Origin: Chloroflexota bacterium
Lineage (GTDB): Bacteria > Chloroflexota > Dehalococcoidia > Lucifugimonadales > Lucifugimonadaceae
Assembly (NCBI GenBank): GCA_030831265.1
Contig: JAURLM010000231.1
Coordinates: 1-30,022 of the forward strand
Direction of reading: 5' to 3'
Length of the DNA stretch: 30,022 bases
Position 1 is the stretch's first letter; each line of letters begins with the position of its first letter. Made by a program: the position numbers and the translations under genes. The notes under the pieces are model-generated. The model was given only the letters and a program-made list of their open reading frames with translations. It had not been told where the DNA came from and made no database searches. This document shows, one piece after another, positions 16,487 to 24,145 of the stretch.

Positions 16487-17001
16487 TGGAGACATCCTTT
16501 TTTTGGGTTCGAGGAGTGATTGACGGTAGTCAGATTCAGCCGTTCAACCTGACTTTAGTACGGGCGAACGCTAAGTGTCGAGCCATTCTACGGTGCGTCT
16601 CAATTACAGGTGAACACATTTGCCTGATTCAGGTGATATTCGTTTCCTGCAATCGTGAGCCGTACGGTGAATCCTACCGGAAGCATGTACGGTAATTTGT
16701 GCTCAGAAGCAAGGCGCAGCATAATTCCCGTGCCAGTTGTCGCGCGACGACTATTGAAGATAGATCAGGCGAAGTGGTCGACCACTACTCAACCCTCGGT
16801 GTACCGCATGACGCTTCGACAGATGTGATCGAAGCTGCGTGGCGGCGCGAGGTACAGGTATCCACGGATGTGTTGACCTCACCAAAAGCATTGCCAGCCT
16901 GACGAAGATTGACGCCGGAGACCATACATCGGTTACTATCCACGACACCAACCCGGTAAGCGCAGAGTGGTTCTGCTTTCAGTAACGGAGATAACCGACA
17001 C
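16487..17001. other. Mostly gene-free stretch with decayed sequence
   Basis: No intact gene is visible in these 515 bases. It holds the J-domain fragment listed separately, two direct copies of CAGGTGA 23 bases apart (16607 and 16630), and a hairpin with CCGTAC/GTACGG arms (16660-16692). The part next to 16487 should carry the promoter of the RraA gene, and the part next to 17001 that of the aldo/keto reductase. Confidence 0.4.
16774..16902 (+). pseudogene. Truncated DnaJ (J-domain) fragment
   Basis: The frame reads VVDHYSTLGVPHDASTDVIEAAWRREV, which matches helices I-II of a J-domain (usually DYYxxLGVPxDAS, then AYRR). It then changes to unrelated residues and stops before the essential HPD loop. 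No continuation of the J-domain is found in the other two plus-strand frames downstream. A working J-protein cannot be encoded, so this is best read as a remnant of a DnaJ-like gene. The frame is open back to 16699 but that part is not J-domain-like. Confidence 0.45.
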
Positions 17002-17922
17002 GTGGAAACTAGGGCACTTGGCAAGACCGGACTGGAAGTGAGCAGACTGGGCATCGGCCTTTCTGAGACCGGGTTCAACCTGTCGGCCGCTGACGAAGCA
17101 CAGGCGAGCGAAGTCATCAACTCGGCGCTCGACCTGGGCATCAATTTCCTGGACACCGCTGCCTGTTACGACCTGAGCGAGGAGCAGCTTGGAAAAGCGG
17201 TCTCGCACAGGCGGGACGAGTTTGTCCTCGCAACAAAGGCCGGTCACTTCCTGCCACGTAACACCGGAGAGGACTGGACGGCACAGGTCATCACCGAAAG
17301 CATCGACCGGTCACTCAAGCGCATGAAGACCGATCACGTCGACCTCCTGCAACTCCACTCATGCTCGGTAGAGATACTGGAGCGAGGAGACGTGATTGAC
17401 GCTTTGAAGAAAGCGCAACAGGCTGGCAAGACCCGCTTCATCGGCTACTCAGGCGACAATGAAAACGCCGAATGGGCGGTCAATTCAGGCATATTCGACA
17501 CACTCCAGACCTCGTTCAACCTCGTCGACCAGAGTGCGCGCACCCGCCTGTTCCCAGAGGCAGAACGTCGAGGCATGGGCATCATCATCAAGCGACCAAT
17601 TGGCAACGCTGTGTGGAAGGCGCCGGGTGACCCCAAGCCGTACCAGCACAACCCGACCTACACCGAGGAGTATTTCCGGCGAGGACGCCTGATGCAGGCG
17701 GAAGGGGCGTTGCCGGGCGAGCCTGAGGACCGCATTGCAACCGCTATGGGCTTCCTGTTCGCCCACCCGGAAGTAGACGTGGCAATCGTCGGGACTCAAC
17801 GACCGAACCATCTCGCTTCGAATGTCGAACTGGTAAATAAGCTGCCAATTCCGCAGGAAACAGTAGAGGCACTGTACGAACGCTATGACCGGTTGTCAGA
17901 CAACTGGCCGCAGCGCGGGTAA
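17002..17922 (+). CDS. Aldo/keto reductase
   Basis: A 306-residue NAD(P)H-dependent aldo/keto reductase with a TIM-barrel fold. The catalytic tetrad is visible: Asp51 (FLDTAACY), Tyr56, Lys79 (LATKAG) and His119 (LLQLHS). The cofactor region near the C-terminus reads VDVAIVGTQRPNHLASNVE. The start METRALGKTGLEVSRLGIGL is typical of the family. The GTG at 17002 has GGAG 11 bases upstream, slightly far. Substrate is not predictable; a sugar or sugar-acid carbonyl is plausible from the neighbourhood. tRNA-Leu lies on the other strand just after the stop. Confidence 0.9.
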   Translation: METRALGKTGLEVSRLGIGLSETGFNLSAADEAQASEVINSALDLGINFLDTAACYDLSEEQLGKAVSHRRDEFVLATKAGHFLPRNTGEDWTAQVITESIDRSLKRMKTDHVDLLQLHSCSVEILERGDVIDALKKAQQAGKTRFIGYSGDNENAEWAVNSGIFDTLQTSFNLVDQSARTRLFPEAERRGMGIIIKRPIGNAVWKAPGDPKPYQHNPTYTEEYFRRGRLMQAEGALPGEPEDRIATAMGFLFAHPEVDVAIVGTQRPNHLASNVELVNKLPIPQETVEALYERYDRLSDNWPQRG

Positions 17923-17935
17923 TCCTCTTCAATGA

Positions 17936-18023
17936 TGGTACCGAGGGTGGGATTCGAACCCACACGTCCGATGAAGGACCGCGGGGTTTAAGCCCGCTGC
18001 GTCTACCGTTCCGCCACCCCGGC
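17936..18023 (-). tRNA. tRNA-Leu (anticodon TAA)
   Basis: On the minus strand the gene starts GCCGGGGTGGCGGAA and pairs with CCTCGGT at the acceptor end (two G-U pairs), discriminator A, with CCA encoded (17936-17938). The anticodon stem is GCGGG/CCCGC around CTTAAAC, giving anticodon TAA. A long variable arm and the GGTTCGAATCC T-arm confirm a type II leucine tRNA. Confidence 0.96.
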
Positions 18024-18103
18024 AGGGGAGTTTCTGCAATCATAACTGGCACACAGGGTGAAACTCTGCGTAGTATCGAGCAACCATCTCCTGAAATCAG
18101 AAC

Positions 18104-19003
18104 ATGAACGACAACGCAAACTCATCTTCAGCCATAGGCATCATCGGTGGAACCGGGCTATATGACCTTCCCGGCTTTGTAAACGCCCAGTGGGTGACCG
18201 TAGAAAGTGCTTTCGGCAAACCATCAGACCAGCTCTTGATCGGTGACATGAATGGCCAAAGACTGGTGTTCCTGCCGCGACACGGGCGCGGGCACAGGAT
18301 TCCACCCTCCGAGATCAACTACCGGGCAAACATCGACGCTATGAAGCGCGCTGGTGTGAACCGCATCGTCTCGTTCAGCGCTGTCGGCTCGCTGCGGAAA
18401 GACCTTGAGCCGGGCATGTTCGTACTTGTTGACCAGTACATTGACCGCACATACAGCAGGCAAAAATCGTTCTTCGGGACAGGGTTCGTCGCGCATGTCA
18501 GCATGGCCGATCCAGTTTGTCGGGTCACAGCGAACGCGCTCGTTGATGCGGGCAATGCTCAAGGCTTGAGCATGGTCAGCGGTGGAACCTACGTCGTTAT
18601 GGAAGGACCACAGTTCTCTTCACGCGCCGAATCCGAATTGCACCGTTCATGGGGAGCCGACCTTATTGGCATGACGAACATGCCGGAAGCCAAACTCGCC
18701 CGCGAAGCAGAGATTTGCTATTCGACAGTGGCGATGGTTACCGACTACGACTGCTGGCATGACGAGCATGCAGCAGTGTCCACAGCGTCTGTGCTGGACG
18801 TGCTACGAGCCAACACCAGCCAGGCACGCTCACTCGTGACCGCAGCGATACCGCTGATCAGCCAGATGGATTCTCCCTGTGCATCAGGCTGTCACAGGGC
18901 ACTTGAACACGCCATCGCCACTGCCCCGGAGCACCGGGACCCTGACATGGTCAAACGCCTGGCAGTAGTCGCCGGTCGTGTCTCCGAAAGTAGTGGATGG
19001 TAA
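18104..19003 (+). CDS. mtnP: S-methyl-5'-thioadenosine phosphorylase
   Basis: A 299-residue class I nucleoside phosphorylase that splits 5'-methylthioadenosine with phosphate into adenine and methylthioribose 1-phosphate, the first step of methionine salvage. Family blocks are intact: GIIGGTGLY (12-20), the phosphate-binding FLPRHGRGH (56-64), NYRANI (72-77), MEGPQFSSRAES (166-177), GMTNMPEAKLAREAE (189-203) and TDYDCWH. The last block, with Asp rather than Asn, marks adenine/MTA specificity against guanine-type purine phosphorylases. The ATG at 18104 has only a weak ribosome-binding site. It is followed by a convergent zinc-ribbon gene; there is no obvious operon partner. Confidence 0.93.
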   Translation: MNDNANSSSAIGIIGGTGLYDLPGFVNAQWVTVESAFGKPSDQLLIGDMNGQRLVFLPRHGRGHRIPPSEINYRANIDAMKRAGVNRIVSFSAVGSLRKDLEPGMFVLVDQYIDRTYSRQKSFFGTGFVAHVSMADPVCRVTANALVDAGNAQGLSMVSGGTYVVMEGPQFSSRAESELHRSWGADLIGMTNMPEAKLAREAEICYSTVAMVTDYDCWHDEHAAVSTASVLDVLRANTSQARSLVTAAIPLISQMDSPCASGCHRALEHAIATAPEHRDPDMVKRLAVVAGRVSESSGW

Positions 19004-19123
19004 CCGGTAGCAGAGACTGCATCTAAACAACACGTAAAGGCCCCGTGAGATACACGCGACCTTTAGCGCAACAACCAACCAGATTGTTTTATCTCGCCGA
19101 TTACGCGAGCAGTAGATCAGAGA

Positions 19124-19351
19124 TCAGGCCGCTCGGTGACCAAGTTGACGGTGCACAGAGAACACCAGGTCAATGTTGGTCAGGTACCCACAGCGTCGGC
19201 AGTGGAACATTGCAGGGCCGTTCTTACCGCGGGGTGTCTTCGCAATACGTTCATTGTGACAATTCGGGCAACGATCAAGAGCGACGGCGCGTTCTTCGTA
19301 CGTCGGGTACGAAGTCAGGTGAACTTTGCCAAGTTGATTGGGTGGAGTCAT
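19124..19351 (-). CDS. Small zinc-ribbon protein
   Basis: A 75-residue protein with two CxxC knuckles: CPNCHNERI and, about 20 residues later, FHCRRCGYLTN. Together they should form a single zinc ribbon. The spacer KTPRGKNGPAM is basic. The ATG at 19351 lacks a strong ribosome-binding site. A short hairpin (19352-19369, TTAC...GTAA) lies just upstream of it. Nucleic-acid binding is a guess from the fold; no family name can be given. It is convergent with mtnP. Confidence 0.6.
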   Translation of the reverse strand: MTPPNQLGKVHLTSYPTYEERAVALDRCPNCHNERIAKTPRGKNGPAMFHCRRCGYLTNIDLVFSVHRQLGHRAA

Positions 19352-19654
19352 TTACGTGGGTTCCCGTAACAATGCAGGTAAGCGTCTTCGTATTCTCACT
19401 GAATTGAATTGGAGAATTGAAGCAGAAGGGTGTGCATTGCGTTTGAGGCTTCGCCGATTCATCACCTGACCAGCATCTGAGTCACTTTCGACATGAAAAT
19501 CGCACCCGCAACGCACCCCGCATTTCACCCGGATGCGAAACGAACGCTGCGACACTGTTCCCATGTAACAGTGTAACAGGCGCGAAGGCTCGGATATCTG
19601 ACGATTCGGACCTCGTAAAATCTCGAACACGACAGATGGGTTAAAGCCACTCAA
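19352..19654. other. Intergenic region upstream of the CAP-domain gene
   Basis: These 303 bases contain no convincing gene. A minus-strand frame of 100 codons spans it, but its peptide is Arg/Cys-rich without a ribosome-binding site. It separates the divergent zinc-ribbon and CAP-domain genes and contains the inverted repeat listed at 19552-19574. Confidence 0.4.
19552..19574. promoter_or_regulatory. 8-bp inverted repeat, operator candidate for the CAP-domain gene
   Basis: ACACTGTT-cccatgt-AACAGTGT is a perfect 8+8 inverted repeat with a 7-base centre, about 80 bases before the ATG at 19655. No T-run follows on either strand, so it is not an intrinsic terminator. Size and position fit a dimeric repressor or activator site. 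Confidence 0.4.
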
Positions 19655-20749
19655 ATGCCCTGGCGAACCGGAATACTGGTTCTATCTTTCTTCGCACTGG
19701 TTGGTGTTATCCAGTACCCGCGTGTCGTGGAATTCGTTCGATATTCGGTTGCCACGGAGCGAAAGATCGAGGTGCCATTGCCGGGTATCGCGGCACAGAG
19801 TCCGGGACAGTTCAGCAACGAAGTCCATATCAACACGCGGGTCGTTCCCGAGTCACAGCTGACGATTGGCGATCTGAAACTGATGGCACTGGAATACATC
19901 AACACGGACCGGGCGTTGCATGGACTCGCTCCTGTGACGATGGGTAACAACCCGGCTGCACAACAACACGCTGAAGACATGGTCTCCGGGCGCTATCTCG
20001 GTCACTGGTGGCTGGACGGTCGAAAGCCGTATATGGTCTACACCGAAACCGGTGGTGACAGCTATGTCTCAGAAAACGCAGCACGTACCGGGTTCACCGA
20101 CGCAGAGTACGCAGACCTGTGTAAAGGCATCAGTGTCCGTTGTGAGAAGGTTAATCCTGTTGATGACATAAAACGACTGCACAATGCAATGGTCTACGAC
20201 GATGCAAGTTCAAACTGGGGACACAGGGACAACATCCTTAACCCTGGTCACAGGCAGGTGAACATTGGAATCGCCTACACAGACCAATTCCTTGCACTTG
20301 TTCAACATTTCGAGGGCGGAGATCTCACTTCGACTCGAACTCCGTCACTCACAGGGACAACGCTTCGGTTGAGAGCAGACATCAACGTGCCGGGTCTCCG
20401 GGTGTTCCCTACCGTCAATGTATTCCGGGAACCGTTCCCAGAGCCTCATACCGCTACCGAGATAGAGCAGTTCACTTCTTACTGCGTCGGCGGTGGCTTC
20501 TCAGAAAACTGTGGGACACAGGTGGCACGCGTCATACCACCCCCGCCATCAGGAAGCCGGTACGTCAATCTTCCAGGGAACGTGGTCATCGCAAGATCGT
20601 GGGTGATCTCAGGTGACGACATCCAGATTGTGGCCGACCTGGGAGAACTGGCTGCGGAGCCCGGCGTTTACACCACGGCACTTTACGCAGATACCGGGAA
20701 TTCGGTCAGCGGAAGCCTGCTGCTTCAACTTACTGTCACACAGGAGTAG
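19655..20749 (+). CDS. Membrane-anchored CAP/SCP-domain protein
   Basis: A 364-residue extracytoplasmic protein. One hydrophobic helix near the N-terminus (about 6-21) acts as signal anchor. The CAP domain spans about 72-222: LEYINTDRALHGLAPVTM, HAEDM (His105), YLGHW, SENAAR (Glu140) and NWGHRDNILNPGHRQVNIGI (188-207, His190). The His/Glu pairs of the CAP cavity are largely kept. The rest is a beta-rich domain with cysteines at about 288-300 that could form a disulfide, ending in an Ig-like run of strands. Function is unknown; bacterial CAP proteins are linked to sporulation, adhesion or proteolysis. It ends 7 bases before the convergent tRNA-Cys. Confidence 0.85.
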   Translation: MPWRTGILVLSFFALVGVIQYPRVVEFVRYSVATERKIEVPLPGIAAQSPGQFSNEVHINTRVVPESQLTIGDLKLMALEYINTDRALHGLAPVTMGNNPAAQQHAEDMVSGRYLGHWWLDGRKPYMVYTETGGDSYVSENAARTGFTDAEYADLCKGISVRCEKVNPVDDIKRLHNAMVYDDASSNWGHRDNILNPGHRQVNIGIAYTDQFLALVQHFEGGDLTSTRTPSLTGTTLRLRADINVPGLRVFPTVNVFREPFPEPHTATEIEQFTSYCVGGGFSENCGTQVARVIPPPPSGSRYVNLPGNVVIARSWVISGDDIQIVADLGELAAEPGVYTTALYADTGNSVSGSLLLQLTVTQE

Positions 20750-20756
20750 GACAGTT

Positions 20757-20830
20757 TGGAGGCGACGGGCGGATTCGAACCGCCGTACGAGGATTTGCAG
20801 TCCTCTGCCTAGCCACTCGGCCACGTCGCC
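20757..20830 (-). tRNA. tRNA-Cys (anticodon GCA)
   Basis: On the minus strand GGCGACG pairs with CGTCGCC, the discriminator is T, and CCA is encoded (20757-20759). The anticodon stem GAGGA/TCCTC encloses CTGCAAA, giving GCA. The T-arm GGCGGTTCGAATCCGCC is canonical. Last gene of a three-tRNA minus-strand cluster. Confidence 0.95.
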
Positions 20831-20922
20831 ACCGTTATTCGGTATGCAGCACCAGATAAAAGGGATGTACCGGCAATCTGGTCAGATACCTGATTCGAAC
20901 TTGAACCCCAGCAAACAGTTGC

Positions 20923-21009
20923 TGGTGCCGAGGGCGGGACTCGAACCCGCACGCCCTAAAGGACACAGCGCCCTCAACGCTGCCTGTCTACCAATTTCAG
21001 CACCTCGGC
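20923..21009 (-). tRNA. tRNA-Leu (anticodon GAG)
   Basis: On the minus strand GCCGAGG pairs with CCTCGGC, the discriminator is A, and CCA is encoded (20923-20925). The anticodon stem CAGCG/CGCTG encloses TTGAGGG, giving GAG. A long variable arm marks a type II leucine tRNA. Middle gene of the cluster. Confidence 0.95.
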
Positions 21010-21058
21010 TCAAAATCAGGCCATCACACCTTCGCGAATGTTCTCGGCACGACGTAGG

Positions 21059-21134
21059 TGGCAGGTGCGGAGGGACTCGAACCCCCGACCGCCGGTTTTG
21101 GAGACCGGTGCTCTACCAACTGAGCTACGCACCT
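21059..21134 (-). tRNA. tRNA-Trp (anticodon CCA)
   Basis: On the minus strand AGGTGCG pairs with CGCACCT, the discriminator is G, and CCA is encoded (21059-21061). The anticodon stem CCGGT/ACCGG encloses CTCCAAA, giving CCA. First gene of the three-tRNA cluster. Confidence 0.95.
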
Positions 21135-21193
21135 TCGTTAACCGGACTCAAAAGTTACCGTCCCACGACCCTCCAGAGAATCCGCGAAGTTGA

Positions 21194-21222
21194 ATTCTAC
21201 CGCGCAGAATAGACCCGTACAA
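21194..21222 (-). promoter_or_regulatory. Possible sigma-70-type promoter of the tRNA cluster
   Basis: On the minus strand TTGTAC (21222-21217) and TAGAAT (21199-21194) are separated by exactly 17 bases, about 60 bases before tRNA-Trp. The -10 matches consensus at 5 of 6 positions but the -35 at only 3, so this is tentative. Confidence 0.3.
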
Positions 21223-21240
21223 ACATTACAGGGGTTCAAC

Positions 21241-21296
21241 AAACAAAAGACCCGGCGAATCCTGGTGTTTTTGATCACATCTGAACTCGCCGGGCC
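21241..21296 (-). terminator. Intrinsic terminator after the PII gene
   Basis: On the minus strand CCCGGCGA and TCGCCGGG (21287-21294 and 21251-21258) pair perfectly, extended by two further pairs, across a 28-base loop, followed by TCTTTTGTTTG. It lies about 35 bases beyond the PII stop codon and ends the amt-PII transcript ahead of the tRNA promoter. The loop is long for a terminator. Confidence 0.6.
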
Positions 21297-21329
21297 ATTA
21301 TTCATCTTGCTGAAAACGTTACGAATCGC

Positions 21330-21683
21330 TTACAGGGCATCCCCGTCGCGTTCACCCGTCCTCACTCGCACAACCTCAGCGACGTGGGAGACAAAGATCT
21401 TGCCATCACCAATGTTGCCCTCGTCACCGGAACGGGCGGCTGCAACGATCGCTGCAATCACTGCTTCCTTCTTTGAATCCTCGATCACCGTGGTGATAAG
21501 AACCTTCGGAAGGGCCATACGTCGCGTCGTCGATGCACCGCGACCAGTGAAAACCTCGATGCCCTGCTGTTTGCCGCGGCCAGTGACGTTCACGTAGTTG
21601 TACCCGCCACACCCCGCCGCATCCATCGCATCAACAACTGCGCCGATACGTTCCGGGCGCACTATCGCTTCAATTTTGATCAT
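21330..21683 (-). CDS. glnB: Nitrogen regulatory protein P-II family
   Basis: A 117-residue trimeric PII signal protein that senses ATP/ADP and 2-oxoglutarate and gates ammonium uptake. The core is clear: MIKIEAIVRPERIGAVVDAM at the start, IGDGKIFVSHV (91-101) at the nucleotide site and VRVRTGERDGDAL at the end. The T-loop (about 35-60) is unusual: GRGASTTRRMALPK replaces the enterobacterial segment with Tyr51, so the uridylylation tyrosine is absent. Extra residues (SGDEGN) sit before IGDGK. The ATG at 21683 is chosen as the conserved PII start with AGGA 8 bases upstream; the frame is open to 21722. It lies 143 bases downstream of amt on the same strand, so a GlnK-type role is likely. Confidence 0.9.
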   Translation of the reverse strand: MIKIEAIVRPERIGAVVDAMDAAGCGGYNYVNVTGRGKQQGIEVFTGRGASTTRRMALPKVLITTVIEDSKKEAVIAAIVAAARSGDEGNIGDGKIFVSHVAEVVRVRTGERDGDAL

Positions 21684-21826
21684 CTGATCATCCTGCTTTC
21701 TTCGGCCCGACAAATTTGCCAACCGAACAACAATGGCTGCGCCCGCAATGTCGGGAACCTCGGATGATCGTACCCAGCACCACTGGATACCGCAGCCTGT
21801 TTGCGTTTGAACCGAAACTTAGCGTC

Positions 21827-23056
21827 TTAGTCAGCACCGTCTGAAACGTATGCGCGCTCACCGTGGAACGAAACGTCCAGCCCGTTGTCTTCTTCACGCT
21901 CAACAGCCCGCAAACCCAGTCCAGGGATCACGTCGAGAGCCTTCAGAATGATTATGGTCATCACGCCTGAGTAAGCAATCGTGGCAAGTGTGGCGCGAAG
22001 GTTGGCCCAGAACAGCCCGAATTCACCATCAATCATTCCGAGTCCGCCGACCGCAAAGATACCAGTTGCAAGTGCGCCCCAGATACCACCCATACCGTGG
22101 ACAGCGAACACTTCAAGCGCGTCGTCAACCTTTAACAGGTGACGCATCCGGACTGCAAGGTAGGTGATAATTCCCGCGCCGAGGCCGACGCCGATTGATC
22201 CCATCACACCAACCGAACCGGATGCAGGAGTGATGGCGACAAGTCCCGCCACAGCTCCGGTTGCGAATCCAACACCGCTCATCTTGCCTGCCTGTTGGTA
22301 TTCAGCAATCACCCACACAAGACCAGCTACTGCCGCTGCAGTGTTTGTCACGAGGAATGCGTTGATGGCAACCCCGTCCGCAGCAAGTCCTGACCCTGCG
22401 TTGAAGCCGAACCAGCCGAACCACAGGAGACCGGCTCCAAGCAGTACAAACGGGACGTTGTGCGGCTCAATACCTTTGTCAATACTGCGCCTTCGCCCCA
22501 CCATGGCGGCTGCAACTATGGCGGCAATACCGGCGTTTATGTGAACGACGGTTCCACCGGCGAAGTCAGCAGCACCAATACCATAAATCCAACCGCTGAT
22601 TCCGCCTTCCATACCGTCCGTGTACCACACCCAGTGGGCGATTGGCACGTAGACGATTGTGATCCATACAACAAGGAACACCAGGTACGTGCTGAACTTG
22701 AACCGTTCAGCAAAAGCACCGGTGATAAGTGCCGGAGTTATGATCGCAAACATCATCTGGAAGATGACGATCATGGCCTCTGGCACTGCGCCATCAGGTC
22801 CAGACTCAAATGAAATGCCTTTGAGCCCAAGAGCGTTAAACGTCCCGATAAACTCATTGCCGCCTGAGAATGCGAGTGAATAACCCCACAGCACCCAGAC
22901 AACGCTCACAACACCCAGTGAAACAAAGCTGTACATCAAGGTGCTGATTACGTTCTTCTCACGGACCAGGCCGCCGTAGAAGAACGCAAGCCCCGGCGTC
23001 ATCAGAAGCACCAATGCGGATGCCACCAGCATCCACGCAATATTCGCCTCAGCCAT
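21827..23056 (-). CDS. amt: Ammonium transporter
   Basis: A 409-residue Amt/Rh-family channel for ammonium uptake with about eleven membrane helices. Key residues are visible: AFFYGGLVREKN (24-35), Asp164 within GAADFAGG, the twin pore histidines His172 (VHINAG) and His320 (AVHGMGGIWGALATGIF). The cytoplasmic C-terminal tail GLRAVEREEDNGLDVSFHGE, through which PII proteins act, is complete. The ATG at 23056 has GGAG 5 bases upstream. No cleavable signal peptide is evident. Coupled to the downstream PII gene, the usual amtB-glnK arrangement. Divergent from the amidohydrolase. Confidence 0.94.
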   Translation of the reverse strand: MAEANIAWMLVASALVLLMTPGLAFFYGGLVREKNVISTLMYSFVSLGVVSVVWVLWGYSLAFSGGNEFIGTFNALGLKGISFESGPDGAVPEAMIVIFQMMFAIITPALITGAFAERFKFSTYLVFLVVWITIVYVPIAHWVWYTDGMEGGISGWIYGIGAADFAGGTVVHINAGIAAIVAAAMVGRRRSIDKGIEPHNVPFVLLGAGLLWFGWFGFNAGSGLAADGVAINAFLVTNTAAAVAGLVWVIAEYQQAGKMSGVGFATGAVAGLVAITPASGSVGVMGSIGVGLGAGIITYLAVRMRHLLKVDDALEVFAVHGMGGIWGALATGIFAVGGLGMIDGEFGLFWANLRATLATIAYSGVMTIIILKALDVIPGLGLRAVEREEDNGLDVSFHGERAYVSDGAD

Positions 23057-23273
23057 ATGCTCTCTCCAATTCGCTGTCCTACCTCACCCGGCTTAACATC
23101 TGCACAACATCACCACCGCTGGGCATAAACTGCCGGGTACGAAGCTATGGGGAACATGTTTCGTAAATATTTCATCGGTGTATCGGGGTCGTTACAAGTC
23201 TCCGGTCTCCTTCTGACACGTTCATCCACATGTCTGCAAACTGAAACATCTCGCAACACGACGGAGCAATGAA

Positions 23274-24137
23274 TTGATAATTGACTCACACTGCCACAGT
23301 TGGGCCTACTGGCCTTACCTTCCAGAAGTCCCTGATCCCGAAACACGCGGCAGTGTCGAGATGCTTCTCGATCAGATGGACGCAAACGGCGTAGACCGAG
23401 CGACTATCGTATGTGCCCAGATCTACCGAAATACGGATAACAACGATTACGTAGCAGCCGCCGTACGCCGTAATCCGGATCGACTTGAGCAGTTTGCGGA
23501 CGTGGATTCTTTCTGGTCCGAGACATATCACACGCCGGGAGCGGCAACCCGCCTCGAACAAGCCGCTTCACGCTGGCCGATGAAGGGATTCACCCATTAC
23601 ATAGCCTCCAATGACGACGCTACATGGTTCGATAGCCCAGAAGGGCGCGCTTTCTTCAAGGTCGCAAATGACCTCAGCCTGATCGCAAGCATCGCCTGCG
23701 GGCCACAGCACCAGCCGATGATCCGCAAAGTCGCTGAACGCTACCCTGACCTGACCATCCTCTGTCACCACATGTCCGGTATGCGGGCCTACGGTGATGA
23801 CGCAACAGACAAGATGGAACTTGTGCTTCCATCTGCCAAACTTCCAAATATCCACCTCAAGCTATCGGGATTCCATTACGTCAGCCCGCCAGAATCCAGC
23901 TGGGCTTTCCCGTATGCCGATGTTCGATGGCTATACGAAGAGGCATACGAAGCGTTCGGTGAAAGAATGGTGTGGGGCTCTGACTATCCGGTGGTAACAA
24001 AAGCCATGACACACAAGCAGGCGCTGGAGGCGTTCCGGACATACTGCGATTTCGTTTCAGAAGATGACCGTGAAGCCATACTTGGCGGAACACTGGAGCG
24101 ATTGCTTGCAAAGGCCCGGCCAGTGAGCAAGGGCTAG
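23274..24137 (+). CDS. Amidohydrolase (amidohydrolase-2 family, TIM barrel)
   Basis: A 287-residue metal-dependent hydrolase or decarboxylase of the PF04909-type amidohydrolases. Metal-site candidates: IDSHCH (His6, His8), TILCHH (His165) and VWGSDYP (Asp237). The family includes lactonases acting on sugar or aromatic lactones and several decarboxylases; the substrate is not resolved. A lactonase role would fit the uronate-dehydrogenase-like gene earlier, but they are 12 kb apart. The TTG start at 23274 has GGAG 7 bases upstream and gives the standard MIIDSHCH beginning. It ends 8 bases from the convergent gluzincin gene. Confidence 0.88.
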   Translation: MIIDSHCHSWAYWPYLPEVPDPETRGSVEMLLDQMDANGVDRATIVCAQIYRNTDNNDYVAAAVRRNPDRLEQFADVDSFWSETYHTPGAATRLEQAASRWPMKGFTHYIASNDDATWFDSPEGRAFFKVANDLSLIASIACGPQHQPMIRKVAERYPDLTILCHHMSGMRAYGDDATDKMELVLPSAKLPNIHLKLSGFHYVSPPESSWAFPYADVRWLYEEAYEAFGERMVWGSDYPVVTKAMTHKQALEAFRTYCDFVSEDDREAILGGTLERLLAKARPVSKG

Positions 24138-24145
24138 CGAAAAAA

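Noticed and set aside
16657..16693. GAGCCGTA...GTACGGT resembles domain V of a group II intron.
   Set aside because: The loop is not a GNRA tetraloop, the 3' side has a 7-base bulge instead of 2, the closing GTTC is absent, and no domain VI or reverse transcriptase gene is nearby.
19352..19654. Minus-strand open frame of 100 codons.
   Set aside because: Arg-rich peptide with no ribosome-binding site, and it covers a likely operator; probably chance.
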